Made by a program: the position numbers and the translations under genes
DNA from: Microcebus murinus
Taxonomy: Eukaryota > Chordata > Mammalia > Primates > Cheirogaleidae
DNA: 64,000 nucleotides
Reading direction: 5' to 3'
Assembly (NCBI RefSeq): GCF_040939455.1
Contig: NC_134120.1
Span: 53,025,001-53,089,000, forward strand
Part shown: positions 11,615 through 27,599 of the stretch, in pieces
How positions within the stretch are numbered: the stretch's first letter is position 1
Layout of the letters: each line of letters begins with the position of its first letter
Notes under the pieces: model-generated
What the model saw: the letters and a program-made list of their open reading frames with translations, nothing else
Database searches by the model: none
Told to the model about the DNA's origin: nothing

Positions 11615-12530
11615 GTAACCACTGCCTCATGTGGAATGTGACTAGTACGATTGAGGAACTTAATTAAAATTTTAATTTAATTTTAATTAAACTAAATTTA
11701 GAAACTGATAATTCAGTTATTGAAAAACTAAAGTATATTTGGAACTAGGATATATAAATCTACTTTTTCAAGTGTAAATTTCATTAAATCTAAACACAGA
11801 TCAAGCTTTCCCAGGAAAATTTAGTGTCTGAATTCAGGTGTGCTAGGACAGCAAAATATTCACCAAATTGTAAAAACTTATTATAGAAAATTGTACACTA
11901 TCTCATTAATAATTTTTATACTGTGTACCTAATAAAATAAAAATAATAAAATAAAAATAATAATATTTTGGATATATTGGGTTAATTAAATATATTATTA
12001 AAATTTGTTTTATCTGTTTCTTTTTACTTTTTTAAAATGTGGCTACTAGAAAATTAAAAATTACACATATGGCTCTCACTATCTTTCTATGGGACATGCT
12101 GACCTAGAGAGATAGCATATGCTTTTCCTCACTTTATAAATATATTAATGTCTTTTCTAATAAATAATTACTTTTAGTATTTCTGGCATAAGTACCACTT
12201 GGTCATGACATTCCAGATTATTTTCTATAATTTTTCATTTAGCTTCTTTTGCTTTAGTATTCGTATGTGAGATTGGTTTTTGGTTTTCTTTGATTGGGCT
12301 ATTCTAGCACCCTGGAATCTGTCCTTTTCTATCTTTCAAATTATTTCAATGACATAGATCGATTCTGTTCTTTGAATAATAATGGAATTTCCTCTACAAA
12401 TCTCTGGTCCGTGTGTTTTTTGGGTACAGGAGGGCATGAGGGGAGGATTACTCTGGCAATATTGTTAAGGGTACACATATTTTTTACTGAAGCATAAACT
12501 GTTTACACTAAAACAAGTAAAGGGTGTCGA
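11615..12530. other. AT-rich unassigned DNA
   Basis: Strongly AT-rich with short A/T patterned runs near 11930-11985. No gene recognised; the 67-codon frame at 12294-12497 has no family resemblance. Confidence 0.4.
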
Positions 12531-12944
12531 TTTTAAGTTATAACTTCATGCATTTTTACATATTTATATACCCACATAATTATAACCCAATTAAAATACA
12601 CATTTCCAGTACCCCAGAAGTTCTCAGTACCCTTTCCTAGTCAGCCTCTCCCCCACACACGTGACTGCTATTCTGACATCTGGCACTATTGATTAAATTT
12701 GCTTGTTCTTGAATTCATACAAATGAAATCATATATTAAGTGCTCTTTTGTTTCTGGTTTCTTTCACTCAACATAATGTTTGTGATTCATGTCGAGTATA
12801 AAAGTACTTCATTTTTTTTAAATCACTGAGTACTTTTCTATTGTATGAATATCCGTAATTTATTTGCCCATTCTCCTGTTGATGTACATGTGGGCTATTT
12901 ATAGTTTAAGGCTATTATGAATAGAGCTACTATAAATATTTTTT
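12531..12944. mobile_element. Old LINE-1 3' region (first part)
   Basis: Phrases such as ATTCATACAAATGAAATCAT, TTTCACTCAACATAATG and CCCATTCTCCTGTTGATG are typical of the 3' region of old mammalian LINE-1s. It is split by the Alu at 12945 and continues from 13267 to about 13760. Orientation not settled. Confidence 0.65.
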
Positions 12945-13253
12945 CTTTTTTTGAGACAGAGTCTCACTCTGCTGCCCAGGCTAGAGTGCTGTGGCGTCAG
13001 CCTAGCTCACAGCAACCTCAAACTCCTGGGCTCAAGCGATTCTCCTGCCTCAGACTCCCAAGTAGCTGGGGCTACAGGCATGCACCACTATGCCCAGCTA
13101 ATTTTTTCTATATATTTTTAGCTGCCCAAGTAATTTCTTTCTATTTTTAGTAGAGATGGGGTCTTGTTCTTGCTCAGTTTGGCCTTGAACTCCTGAGCTC
13201 AAACAATCCTCCCACCTCGGCCTCCCAGAGAGCTAACATTACAGGTGTGAGCC
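12945..13253 (-). mobile_element. Alu SINE, older lemur type, minus strand
   Basis: Reverse-oriented Alu missing the last few bases of its 5' end. Flanks TATAAATATTTTTC (about 12931-12944) and TGTAATATTCTTC (13254-13266) are an imperfect target-site duplication inside the LINE-1 remnant. Confidence 0.9.
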
Positions 13254-13959
13254 TGTAATATTCTTCTACATATCTTTTTGAGGGCATATGCACTCATTTT
13301 TTCAGGCATATATACCTAGGAAGGGAATTGCTGGTCATAAAGAAAGTGTGTGTGTAATTGTAGGAAATACTACCAAATAGTTTTCTAATTTATACTAGAC
13401 CAGGTAAGGGAGTTCCCGTTCCTCTACATCTTTACCAATATTTGGTATTGTTAAGATATTTTAATTTTAGCCTTTCCTGTGAATGTATAAAATGTTTTGA
13501 TTTTAATTTCACTTCCCTGATGAATAATCATGGTTGATACCTATTTGTGCATGTATTGATTTTTGGATATCCTCTTATTGATTTATGGAAGTTCTTTTTT
13601 TTTTTATGGATATGAGGCTTCTAATTGTATATACATACAGCCAAGCCAATTGTATGGTTAATGCTTTTGGGGTCCTGAAATTTAGGGAATCTTTGCTTAC
13701 CTCAAAGTCCTAAATGTGCTCCTAGATGTTTTTATACCATTAGTTTTATTGCTTTACCTTTCATATTTAACTCTAGGATCTAGTACATATCTGTAAATGA
13801 TGAAAGGGGTCAAGCTTGATTATAGAGACACACATATAGATACAGATACAGATACAAATATGGGCAGAGATATCCTACTGCTAGGACAGTTACGGAAAAG
13901 ATCACCTTTCACCCACTGCACTGAAGTGCTGTCTCCGATGTAAATTTAGTGCCTGTGTA

Positions 13960-14885
<926 letters not shown>

Positions 14886-14901
14886 AAAAAGTTTATTTTG
14901 G

Positions 14902-16701
<1,800 letters not shown>

Positions 16702-17009
16702 AGTTAATTTTATTAAATCATTTTCTTCATTGTGATTATCTTATAGGTTTTCTCTTTTAGTGTGTTAATGGCATAACTTATATCAATTGATTTTCATATG
16801 TCAATTCAGTCTTGCAATCTTGTATATTCATGAAAAACATTGGTCTGTGATTATCTTTTCTTCTATTTTACCACTTCCCAAACAACATGAGAATCTCACA
16901 ACAGTGTTATCCCATTTGCTCCTCACCTTTTGTGGCATTATTGTCAAATGTTTTCCCTCTATATTGGTTGTATATCTCATTAACCTTGTTCTTATGGTTT
17001 CTTTGGAGA

Positions 17010-17480
17010 AACAATTTTTTAAAACTAAACTTTATTTTTAGAACATTTTTAGACTTACAGAAAAAATAAAAAGATGATACAGAGAGTTCCCATATACACC
17101 TCACTGTGTTTCCACTATTAACGTATTACTTTAGGAGGGCACATTTGTTACAACTAATGAACCAATATGGGTACATTACCATTAACAAAGCCTGTAGTTT
17201 ATTCTCATTTTCTCGGTTTTTACTTACTATCTTTTTTGTGTTCCCATCTAAGACACACACTACATTTACTTGTCACATCTCCTATTGGCTGTGACAGTTT
17301 CTCAGACTTTGCTTGTTTTTGATGATGTGACAATTTTGAGGAGTACTAGTCAGGGGTTTTATAGGATACACATCCATTGGAATTTTTCTTGTGTTTTTCT
17401 CATGGTTAGATGGTTCTAGGTTTTTAGCAGGAAGACTGCAGAGCTCTGTCATGTGTTTCCTGCAGGACTTTCTCTCCAAG
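17010..17480. mobile_element. Old LINE-1 3'-UTR-like repeat
   Basis: Text such as AGACTTACAGAAAAAATAAA, ATGATACAGAGAGTTCCCATAT and TGTGACAGTTTCTCAGACTTT is shared in outline with 49060-49870 and with old LINE-1 3' regions. Orientation and subfamily not determined. Confidence 0.6.
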
Positions 17481-17880
17481 TGGAGCCTGTTTCCCACACA
17501 GAGTAAGTTTAGAAGGACTTTACTGGGCCTTTCTCCTTTAGTCCTACCAGCCTAGCACTCAGGAGATGGAAAGCCTACCATTCGTTTGGTTCTTCTCCAG
17601 ACCTAAACCCATTAAGCCGATTCATATGGCCATGAAAGCCCTGCTTCTATTTTTCCTTCAGCAAATCCCTCTGCCTAGGCCAATCCCAGTCCTAAGCCTG
17701 AGCCCAGATGTGACAAATGCCACCCAATGAAGAAAAAGGGGCAACTCAGCTCATACTGAAGGATCCCCCCACTTTTGAATTTAATTCCATTAAATTTTTT
17801 TCTTCATTTTTTAAAATTTTTATTTATTTTTATTCTAATTTAATTCCATTATATATTTTTTTTATTCATTTTTTTTCAAT
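17481..17880. other. Unassigned DNA
   Basis: No gene or repeat recognised. 17800-17880 is T-rich. Confidence 0.35.
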
Positions 17881-18080
17881 CTCTGGAACCAGACTGACTG
17901 GGTGACCTTTGCAAGTCATTTGACCTTTCTGTGCCTTAGGGTTTTCATCTATAAAAAAAACTATGATATTAGTACCTACTTGATATGGTTGTGGTGGTTA
18001 GTATACACTAAGTATTTAGGACTGTGCAAAGCTCTGCAGGTATTAGTCCAGATGGTAATGGTGGGAGTGAAAACAAACCT
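17881..18080 (+). mobile_element. MIR SINE (probable)
   Basis: GGGTGACCTTTGCAAGTCAT, CTGTGCCTTAGGGTTTTCATC and a later GATATTAGTACCTACTTGATA follow the order of the MIR core region and 3' part. Ends are eroded. Confidence 0.7.
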
Positions 18081-20739
18081 TGATTGTGTGATGTGAATGA
18101 GATTTGGGGATTGTTTGTTCCTGCAACATAATGAGCCTACCCTGCATGTCCCACTCCATAATGAGGCTTGAATTGAATGTAGTAGCACCCCATGCACATA
18201 CTCTGGAATTAGAATAGTTGGAGACTCAAACTAATGCTCAACTTATGCATTTCAACAAAGCGGCCACCCTTAGGAATATCATCTCAGATACGCACAAGAT
18301 ACAGCTCTGTTCTCATGGAAACCTGCACATACCCATTGCAGCACGTCTACATCAGTTTTTGTTCTTTGCATGTCTCACTCCCCTCTACAACTGTAGGCTT
18401 CTAGAAGGGAAAAATTATATATTTTTACCTGGCCATCCAATGAAGTTTTAATCAAATTTCTTAACATGACCGTGCTTCAGATTCCTCATCCATAAAACAA
18501 GAATAGTAACAGTGTTTAGCTTAGAGCTGTAGTCAGAATTTGATTGAATTAATTGAACCAATACATTTGAATAGTAGTTAAATCACAATTATAACAGTGC
18601 CTGTCAAATAAAAGATACTATGTATTAACTCTTATTTTATTATTCGCTTGTGGTAACCTTCTGGAGAGTGTGCCTTTGCAGAAGGATGATATATATGCGA
18701 CAAAGGCAGTGGTGTGCTGGTAAATGTTGAACAACTGGCTCTCCAGGGAAAAGCCCTGATTTGCAGCGTTTGACTATTTTCATGGTGTCAATGCTCCTAT
18801 TTTGGCTGATCTCAAACTACCAGCATGATGTCACTAAGCGCAGAATTGTGAAGTGTGTGCAATCACATTCCACCACACAGATACAGTACACATAAGTAAT
18901 TTCAAATGCATAAATAATATTAAGATGTAGTAAAATAATTAGTACATACATTTTGAATACTTATTATCTTTGTTTTTAATATGTTATCTAATTATAAGTA
19001 TATATAATTTAATTTTTAATAGTGGTCATGTTTAACAACTGGCTTGCAAAGTTGCATGTCACTGGGTATCATTTTACTCCTCCCATTCCCAAAATGTACA
19101 ATGCAACTCACTGAGCCCAGACGTCAGCCTCAGCATCCTTACCCAGGCAGGGTCCTAAACAGCTTCCAGCAATCCACTGAAGTTGGCAACCCAGTGGAAA
19201 CTTCTCTTTTTTCCTGTGTTGCCTCCCACATGTAATACGTTACAAATTTTTCTGCTGTCAAAATTAAGAAGGTACGTTGTGTTATTTTATATTTGAAATT
19301 ATTTGGCAACAATTCATTTATTTAATTTCTGACTGTCTATAATCCTGAACAAATCATCATGCATACTTAGGTGTTCTTACAAAGAAAATATTAAGAGGAA
19401 CTAACTTACAATTTTAATATAATCAAGTATTTATGAATACTAAATATAACAATTGCTGAAGTTCACATGATCTAGGTTTCTTAATCATGTACATGTTTAT
19501 TACTGTCTATTTTGAAATAATTTTGATTTTTTTCAGCAATGCATGGATTGGAATCCTGGATTATCTGTGCAAGCCTTTGAACTCTGCATAGTCCCTGCAC
19601 CTCCTGCAGGAGAGATGCAGGAGAGAAAAGAGTCAAGGATGAACAGAACCAGGATTTCCCACTGGGGGCACCTAATTATGCCATTAGCCAAGGAGGAGAA
19701 AATAAAAAGAGGAACAGATTTAAAGGGGAGAGACTGAACTGAGTTTGGACATGTTGAGTTTTAGGTGCCTGCAGGCCTTCAAGGTGGAGATGACAGTGGG
19801 CATTTGGACAGGTGGTTTTGGAAGGCGAGAGGTCAGGGAGTGGATGCAGACATGTAAGCCATTAACACATACGTGGCAGGTAACATCGGGAGACTCCAGA
19901 AGCAGGGCTGATGACAGCTCCCTGGGGGAGCACCTACAAACAAGTAGAGGTGGGAGGGACAAAAATAAGCCTGCCACTGACTGATACAGGAAGGATAATA
20001 TTTACTATTACCTCAAAATAAAATCAAGAACAAAGACTTCGGGTGTTCTGGAAAATTGCACAGGCTCAAGGATCTCTCCCTATAATTTCTTAGAATGCAT
20101 ATTGTGGAAGGCAGAGTTTCTAAGGCATGGCAGTGTGCACGAATTGTTACGAACTTCCCCCTGCGTCCCACGATGGCGAGGTTGCTGTGCGGAACCCACC
20201 GTGAGCCCAGGGCCTGGGAGGAACATCATTCCGTTTGTTGAAGGGTAAAAATGTTGTTAGGGCTGAAGATCACGGTTTCCTCCTTCCACCCTCCCAGCAG
20301 GATTAAATGAAAAACGTTATAACCACGCAGAAAGTCTCTTGTCATTAAAGTTTTGTCCTAATCTGGAATAAACTACCTTGCACACACACACGGATGCAAT
20401 AATGACAGCTTTGGGTGCAAACCTGGGTCTTCACAGGTTCCAGACCACGACAGTTCGCCCCGAGCCCACGAGATGGCGCTGCCGACCCGCACAGCGGGGA
20501 GACCGGCCTGGGCGCAGCGGGTTAGGCTGGGAGGAATGCGGGGTGATGCCAGCATTCCCTGTGACCGCAGTACCTGGCTGCCGCTCACCGTGACTCGTTA
20601 TCCCCTGAGAGCAGCTTATTCTGCCACTCAGCGCAGGTCCTTCTGAAGGTCCCAGCAGAACAGCAGGAGCCAAAGGAGCGCCCCTTCCTTTCCGACCCTC
20701 CGCAGCTGGCATTCCCGTCCTCTCCCCGTCCCCTTCCTC
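18081..20739. other. Long unassigned interval without Alus
   Basis: No Alu or clear gene. 18670-18890 and 19540-19960 look like diverged old repeats (for example GTTGAGTTTTAGGTGCCTGC near 19757), but I could not assign families. Frames of 60-85 codons here show no motifs. Confidence 0.35.
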
Positions 20740-21620
20740 ACAGCCCTGCTGCTGTCCCCAAACGCCCAGAGCCCTTGACGTGCACACCTGCTCCTCCCAG
20801 GTGCGCTGCCAGCCAGACCTCACCTGCCGACACCTGGCCAGCGCCCTCCCCCGCGGGCTGGGCGTCGCTCCGGAGGACGCCGTTGGCCAGGCGTCGCGTG
20901 CAGCTCTCACCGCGCCCGGAGGCGACCCGGGGAGCTGGCCGGGACGTGGCCGCCAACCCCGCCGTGTGAGGACCCCACAGCTCTGGCGGCGGGCGTCCCG
21001 GCCGTGTGAGGACCCCACAGCTCTGGCTGGGGAGAGCGCGGGCCGCCCGCGGGGGGCGGTGGCCGGGAGCGGGGCCACTCGGCGGCGGCGCAGGGGAGCG
21101 GCGGACCTCGGGACGCCGCCGTCGCCGGCTGGGAGGAAGCCCACGCGCCTGCTGCGGAGACGGGAGGGGAGCTGAGGACAGGCGAGAACGTCCAGCCGTG
21201 AGCACCCGGGCCCGGTCGGTTCTGGGCCGGGTATGTCGCCTGCAAAAGATGCGAGGTCCTCGCCTAGCAGCTCAGAATGCGACCTCATCTGGAAAGGGCA
21301 GTTGCTGCAGCAATCAGTCAAGGCGCGATGAGGAGTGTGTGGGCCCCAATCCAAGACGACTCCTGACCGCAGAGCTGGAGGTTTGGGGAGACGCAGCTGC
21401 AAGCCCAGGGATGCCAAAGGTCGCGGCAGCCGCAGGGGCATGACGGGGTCACCCGTGGGCTCCAGCGGGAGCACGGCCTGCTGGCCCCTTGACCCTGGGC
21501 TTCCAGCTCTGCGACCGGGAGGCAGGCAGCGTCCCTGCGGCAGCCCCAGGGAGGCTGCAGGCCCTTCCCAGGCCCGCGGTGCTCTGGCCGGGAGCCTGGC
21601 CTGGACACGCCCTCGCGCCC
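20740..21620. promoter_or_regulatory. CpG island
   Basis: A block of high GC with abundant CpG, densest at about 20860-21240 (for example GTGGCCGGGAGCGGGGCCAC). Such CpG density usually marks a promoter or a GC-rich exon. Long frames on both strands (up to 403 codons on minus, 20431-21642) overlap one another and are proline-, arginine- and glycine-rich, as GC-rich DNA gives by chance. Which transcript it might serve, and its direction, cannot be seen. Confidence 0.7.
20961..21027. repeat. Direct duplication, 40-bp period, in CpG island
   Basis: The 27 bases beginning GCCGTGTGAGGACCCCACAG occur identically at 20961-20987 and 21001-21027, 40 bases apart. The GTGTGAGGACCCCAC core is close to palindromic at its ends (GTG...CAC). 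Confidence 0.9.
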
Positions 21621-21999
21621 GCCCTCCCATCTGTGCTTCCACCGTGCCTCAGCCTACCTAGTCCTTAACTCAACCTACCCGCGGGCCTGCTTCCCTCCTG
21701 TCACTTACTCCACTGTGCTCTCGTCCCGTCCCTTCTGTCCCTTCTGTCCCCACAGCCTCCCCCGTTCTCTGGCAGCCTCACAGATTTAGGCTGCGTCCCC
21801 AGTGACGTCCCCTAGCGGCCCTGAATGCCATCCCCAGGCTTAGGAGGCACACTACGACAGGCTCACCTAGGCCACCAACAGCACACTGAGCTGGTTGATT
21901 CGACTGTTTCAGGGATTTGGAGGAAGAAGTAGGAGACAGAGGTGACAGCAGCCTCAAGCACCAGTGTAAGTGCTATTTTTATAATAATCCATCGAGTCA
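21621..21999. other. Unassigned pyrimidine-rich DNA
   Basis: CT-rich on the plus strand, with TCCCTTCTG repeated near 21730-21750. No gene recognised. Confidence 0.35.
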
Positions 22000-22165
22000 G
22001 AGAGTATGATAGCACAGGCTTTTGGACCTAACGCCTCTGTGCTCTGACGCCAGCTCTGCCACTTAGAAGCTGGCTGACCTGGGGCAGCCACCTATGTCTC
22101 TGCACCTGTTTCCTCACCTGGACGATGTCATCTGTCACTCCAGGTTGTGAGAACTGAATGCACGT
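22000..22165 (+). mobile_element. MIR SINE (probable)
   Basis: GATAGCACAGGCTTTTGGACC, CCAGCTCTGCCACTTAGAAG and CTGTTTCCTCACCTGGA occur in MIR order. Diverged, with CpG-rich decay. Confidence 0.75.
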
Positions 22166-23924
22166 AGAGGGTCGGGTGTCAGGAAGGGCCTTTCCCACGC
22201 TAAGGGCTCAGTACCCCACATGGTCGCGATGGTGAAGACCGGAGCTCGCCGTACCTCCCCGGGCCTGCTGCAGCCCACGGAAACAGCATGGAAAGCATGT
22301 GCGTTCTGTGAATTTGCACTGTGAAGAATTTCCCTCAGATCGTCATAAAGCATGAGATTTATAAGTGATGCACGTCCTCTGTTGTCTAAGCATTCCACGC
22401 GAGGCCCTAACGCTGGGAACAGTGGGTCACCATGGCCCCCGCTGTTCTAGAAGATGGTGCCAGGCCCTCTGGGCAGCACTTGCTGAGGGCAGCCCGACTC
22501 GAGTCTGCAGCTTTGCCCGTAATCCACTTTTTATCCATCTTTAGTCTGGAAGAGATGAGAAGGACAGGGGAAAAGTGGCAATAAAGGGATTTCTTTGAAA
22601 TCAATGTAAGAGAAGAGACTGCAGCCCCAGCCCCCACTGCCATAGGCCAGGTGCCGCTGCTGGGATGCGCGCCAAGCCTCTAGGCCCTGGCTCACGGGGA
22701 GGGAGCAAAGCCACATGAAAGGCCTCCTGGCAGCCCAGGTGAGCCCTGGGTCAAGCGCCTCCAGGGACCTCTGCCTGATTCTCACCTGGAGAAGTCTGAA
22801 GGCAAGAGATGGGAGAGCTGTCCCCAGGAGCAGGGAAGACGTGCAGGGGTGCAATTCCACTGCGAGAGGGGAGGGCAGGAAAGCTTGACCAAGCTGGAGC
22901 TGACTTCAGACACCCCCGCACAAGAAGGTCGCCTTCTGGAGAGAGGACCCAACAGAAAGGGGCTCCGTGGCATGAAGGTGAGACCAGAGGGCCAGTCTTG
23001 AGAAGTCACCCAAAGGGTGCTTTGCCTCCTCCAGGGAGGGGCCATGTCGTATGTCCCCAGCTAAGTGTATATCTGAAGAGCCCTCAAGGGTGGCCCTCTA
23101 GACCATCATCGTGGGACCATGGCCACAGAGAGGGAGGCATCAATGCTGGGGGCCGCAGCCTCACGCAGGAAGCCCCGGTCCCCTGTGCGTCTCTGCCCCA
23201 CCCTCACCCACACCCCACACCCGGTGCTGCCGGCCCCGGCCAGCCCTCAGCCCGGGAACTTTCTGTCGAGTGAGATGTTTTGAGCCACAGGGTCTGGGCG
23301 TTTTCACGTCTGCAATGAGACTGTTCTAATCCTTGAAAGTCGCAGGGAAAACATCTCTCGGGCTGGGAAGTGGTGAGCAGGTGGTGCAAGTGTGCAGACA
23401 TCAGCGGGAGAAAGAAGTTCCTTAGCCTCGTGCCTCACAAGGTCAGCTCATCCCATAAACTCGTCGAGTGCAGAGTAAGTGTTCTCCCTACTGGCTTTAT
23501 TATCTTCATTTTTTTGAAGAGTTGGCATTTTAAATGATCCTAATGACACTGAATCTATCTTAATTATAACCTTTCCTCTCAGGGCACAGAGTTGTATGTG
23601 GAACAATTTTCTAAATTTCTTAATTAACCTGCAGTGACTTTATTGTGCCAAAGATTGTGCTCGGAAACCATTATGAGAGATTCTCTGTGTGCTCCCCCAG
23701 AGTAGCGAAAAATGTAAAAAACGACATCATAAAGCAAAAAACCCATAACAATAAACTGCTCAGCTATGAAAGGTCAGAAAGTCTAAGAAAATAGGCAACA
23801 ACTAGATTAAGAATTTAAAGTCCAAGGTCTTCGAGATTAATGTTCACATTGTGCAAACATCATTTCTAAGGGAATGTTTAAGGATAAATTTTATTTTTCT
23901 AACCTGCCTCTACTCTAAATTTGA
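22166..23924. other. Unassigned DNA
   Basis: About 1.8 kb without an assignable repeat or gene. Overlapping frames of 60-154 codons at 22135-23401 lie on both strands without recognisable motifs. Confidence 0.35.
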
Positions 23925-23939
23925 TGACAAGGTTTTCAT

Positions 23940-24295
<356 letters not shown>

Positions 24296-24310
24296 TGACG
24301 AGGTTTTTAT

Positions 24311-25289
24311 AAGCAAGCTTTAACTCATTAACATGCGGCTTCTTACTACTGTGTCAACTTTATCGTTCACAGAAAGTAGTGAATCCTTGCTCTAAACAGA
24401 GACCATATCTTGGGTTTAATAAGCAGAATTGAGCAGAGATGTCATTGGGAGGAAAATTAACCTTTCCCCTAGTTTCCTTTTAGAGTTTAGTTCCTTCAGG
24501 GGAGGACCTGCCTAGAAACGAAGGATCCTTTAGCTTCTCGCTCACTCCGGGTCTCTGGCAAGGCCCCAGCAATACCTTCACATGGTCACATATTTATCAA
24601 ATGGACAAAATTAAGATAATTTAACTGTAATGGATCAAGGGCATCTTATCTTTCTGTGCTAACTTGTTTTTTCTGGAACTTTCTTTTGGTTTGGTGGGGT
24701 GTCCGTGGGCCAAGGCGAAGTTGAGCTCGCCTGGGTTCAGGAGACATAGTTCTGAGGTGTTGGTGGAGGAGTCCCTGACCTGGCAGGTCCTTGGCGGGCA
24801 CTGCTCCTCAGGTGCTGTCCCTGGGGTGTGTCCCTCGGCTGGTTGAGCTGGGGATGGGGATGAGGGTGTCCTGGCCTCCCCCCCATACACTGGAGTCTCT
24901 CTCCATCTGCCTGGCTCAGGCGCCTTCTCCTGCAGACCCTCGTGGGGTCTCCCAGCCCGGCACCAGGCACGGCAGGCACTCGGCGCTCCCCGCCAGGGCC
25001 TCAGGGGCCCAACGGCCTTGGCTTCTTTTCTGGAGCAGCCCCCACAGTGACGCCAGCCCGGAAATCAGCACTGGAAATGCTTCCCTGTTTGTGCTTTTCT
25101 GGAACTGCTCCCCTGGGCGGAGGGGTGGCTTGGTGGAGGGGTGGGCAGAGCAATCGCTCCTTTTTTTGCTTTCAGAGCTTCCCTGAGAGAGGAATTGGGA
25201 GCCTTGCTGCTATTTGCTTTTTTCTAGATGTCCCTCCTACCTTGTCCCCTGTGGACAAAGAGTAGACCTCCCCTGGCCGCGTGCCACGA
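24311..25289. other. Unassigned GC-rich DNA
   Basis: No repeat assigned. Plus-strand frames of 131 and 107 codons at 24791-25265 overlap in different frames and have no recognisable domain. Confidence 0.35.
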
Positions 25290-25440
25290 CGGGACGTTTG
25301 TTAAGAGCTTACTCCACGCCCGGGTGGGAAAGGTGCTCCTAAAGGCCCTGGACGTGCATTAAGCCATTCGGCCTTCACTCATATCTTATCTGCTCTCGTC
25401 CCCTCTCCTAGGTGAAGAAACCAAGGCACAGCAGCCCACG
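25290..25440. mobile_element. MIR SINE (probable)
   Basis: Phrases such as TTAAGAGCTTACTCCACGCC and CTAGGTGAAGAAACCAAGGC match the MIR 3' portion in order. Confidence 0.6.
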
Positions 25441-25909
25441 TGGCCGGGGCTGTACCCAGGCGGCTCTCAGGCCCACCTGGAGGCTGGGCAAGGCGGGTTT
25501 GCTCTGAGCAGCGCAGCCTCCCTTGCAGGCTGCCGTGCTGAGATGGGGCTGGGGCCGGGACTTGTCTCTCAGGGCCACAGTCTGGGTGGCCTTCAAGCCT
25601 GCAGTGTCGCTGAAGAGAACGCCACTCATCCTCTGGGGTAACCTGTGGGTGGGAAGGGAGGATGCAGCTAGGAGCTACGCTTTCATGGGAAATGAGCACA
25701 CATCAGCCTTCTATTTCTTGGTACAGAAAGTGTTGGGGAAAAGATAAATCCAAGCTGCATTTTGGAACGCTGCATTGTTTTAAATTGTCAGATCTTTTGG
25801 AGCCCAGGCTGGTTTTGAGTGAAACATGGCTCAGCAGAAGTGTAGGCGACCAGGCACTGACTCCGAAGATACGCTGGCTAGGGACAGGGAGAGCCCCTTA
25901 GAAGTCAGG

Positions 25910-26348
25910 TGTTAGAAGCTGAGACCCTCAACACCCCTATGACTTGTCCTACGCACGGGCTTCGCCCTGGAAAATTCCTAGGACAAAAACAGCACCCCAC
26001 CCTCCGGCTGTAGCTCCGAAAAGAATGCGTTCCATGACGTGCTGACCTCGAAATGCTCCAGGGAGTGCTGACTGCAATTGTTCCCGACCACCTGCCAGGT
26101 TGGGGTTGAGTAATCAGTCACAAACAGCTTCGATACCCATAAGACGCTGATTGGGGCTAATTAGCCCAAACCCAAGCCTCATCGTCACCCCACTCTATTT
26201 TTCTGTTTCTACTTCCTTGTTTCTGTATGCTTATAAAACCTACAAAGAATCCAAGTAAAGTAGACCTTGACAACCCTTTGCTTGGTCTCGTTCCTTTCTC
26301 TCGCCCATCTCTTTCAGGCACGGTCCCCCTCGACCCCCACGAGTAACA
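25910..26348 (+). mobile_element. Candidate solo LTR of an endogenous retrovirus
   Basis: The interval starts TGTTAGAAGC and ends CACGAGTAACA, giving TGTTA...TAACA inverted ends. A TATAAAA box lies at 26232-26238 and an AGTAAA polyadenylation-like signal at 26254-26259, followed by a pyrimidine-rich GCTTGGTCTCGTTCC stretch typical of R/U5. At 439 bp it has normal LTR size and order. No internal retroviral sequence lies on either side. A clear target-site duplication was not found, so the call rests on internal organisation. Confidence 0.55.
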
Positions 26349-27599
26349 GAAGGTCCCGCGGGTGGGGACAGTCAGGCTCGCTGAGGAGAGGCGTGCCAGG
26401 CGGGGTGTGTGTGGGGAGGGGTGGAGGGTGAGCTGGTTTATCCCACCCCGAGCCCAGTCTGAGCACTCACGGCATCTTGCCAGCGTGCTCCTAAAGTCTC
26501 TTGTAATCTAGAACATCCAGGAGCTCTGCCCGGCCCCTGCGGGACGTGCCTCCTGGATGTGTCCGCGCCGCTCCAGAGAGGCGCTTTGTGTCTCCAACTC
26601 TGGTGCGCCCAGCAACTAAGAGTGAGTTCCAGAGGCTCGCTAAACGCACACACAGCATTGGGCTGGCACACAGGGTTCTGCTGCATGAGCCTTCGCTCCC
26701 CTTGCCCCTGTCTGGCATTCAGAGACACAAACCTCTACAAGAGATGCCCCCACTGACTAGAGACTGGCTTCTGGACTAGGATTCTCTTTCTTCTTTTAAA
26801 TACCTGTTTGTTTTTCATCTGTTGCTATTTTATTTTATTTTTATTTTAGCATTTACTCACTGCGCTCTTTGGCCTTTCCCCGTGGTGCTGTGTTTGGCCT
26901 GTTTATCCAGGCTCGGCCCAAACCAGGCAAGTCCCGAATCACTGACCACTACTGAGGAAAGCCCACAGCCCTCTCCTGTGGGACAGGGCTCTGACGCAGT
27001 GGAGCCTCCAAGTCCATGACCAGGCCAGCTATCACAGAGACCAAGGACAAGGAGGCCCACAGCACAAACTAAGATGTTGGGAACACACACACACAAAGCA
27101 AGGAGCAAGGGATGGGGTGGGAGGTGGAGGCCCTGGGGACGGCCACATTCCTGAGCCCCCACCCCCTTGCTGCTTTCCCGAGGGGCGGAGGCAGAATGGG
27201 TCTCCCTAATGGGCACCGGCTTCAGCCTCGTGGATACTGAGCGCCGGCCCGTGGCCAGGCGTGCTCAGCTCGTTGGCGCCACTTAACTGTATTCACGCCT
27301 GCAGCTCCTGAGCCGCTCGTTTCTATGTTTAATCCATCGTCTCTGTTTGTTTCTCTTATTTTCTGTGGCCCAATCCAGAGTCACCAAGTAGCATGGGGAG
27401 CACAGCCGGCCCCTACCATCGCCCCCAGGGCTCCAGGCGGCCTGCTGCTCCCCAGCACCTCTTTGCTCCCCGGTGTCCCTTCCTCCCCTGTCTGCATGTC
27501 ACAACCCCTCTCTCAGGCCAGCTCAGCCACAGCCCCTTGGCTGGAGGTCTCGTCCCTGGCCCGCTGCGCACAGCTCAGACTGGCGCTCGTCTCTGGGTC
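26349..27599. other. Unassigned DNA
   Basis: No repeat family or gene recognised. Frames of 60-119 codons on both strands near 26438-27216 lack motifs. Confidence 0.35.

Noticed and set aside
20431..21642. 403-codon frame on the minus strand over the CpG island
   Set aside because: Amino-acid content is that of GC-rich DNA, several other long frames overlap it on both strands, and no domain is recognisable.
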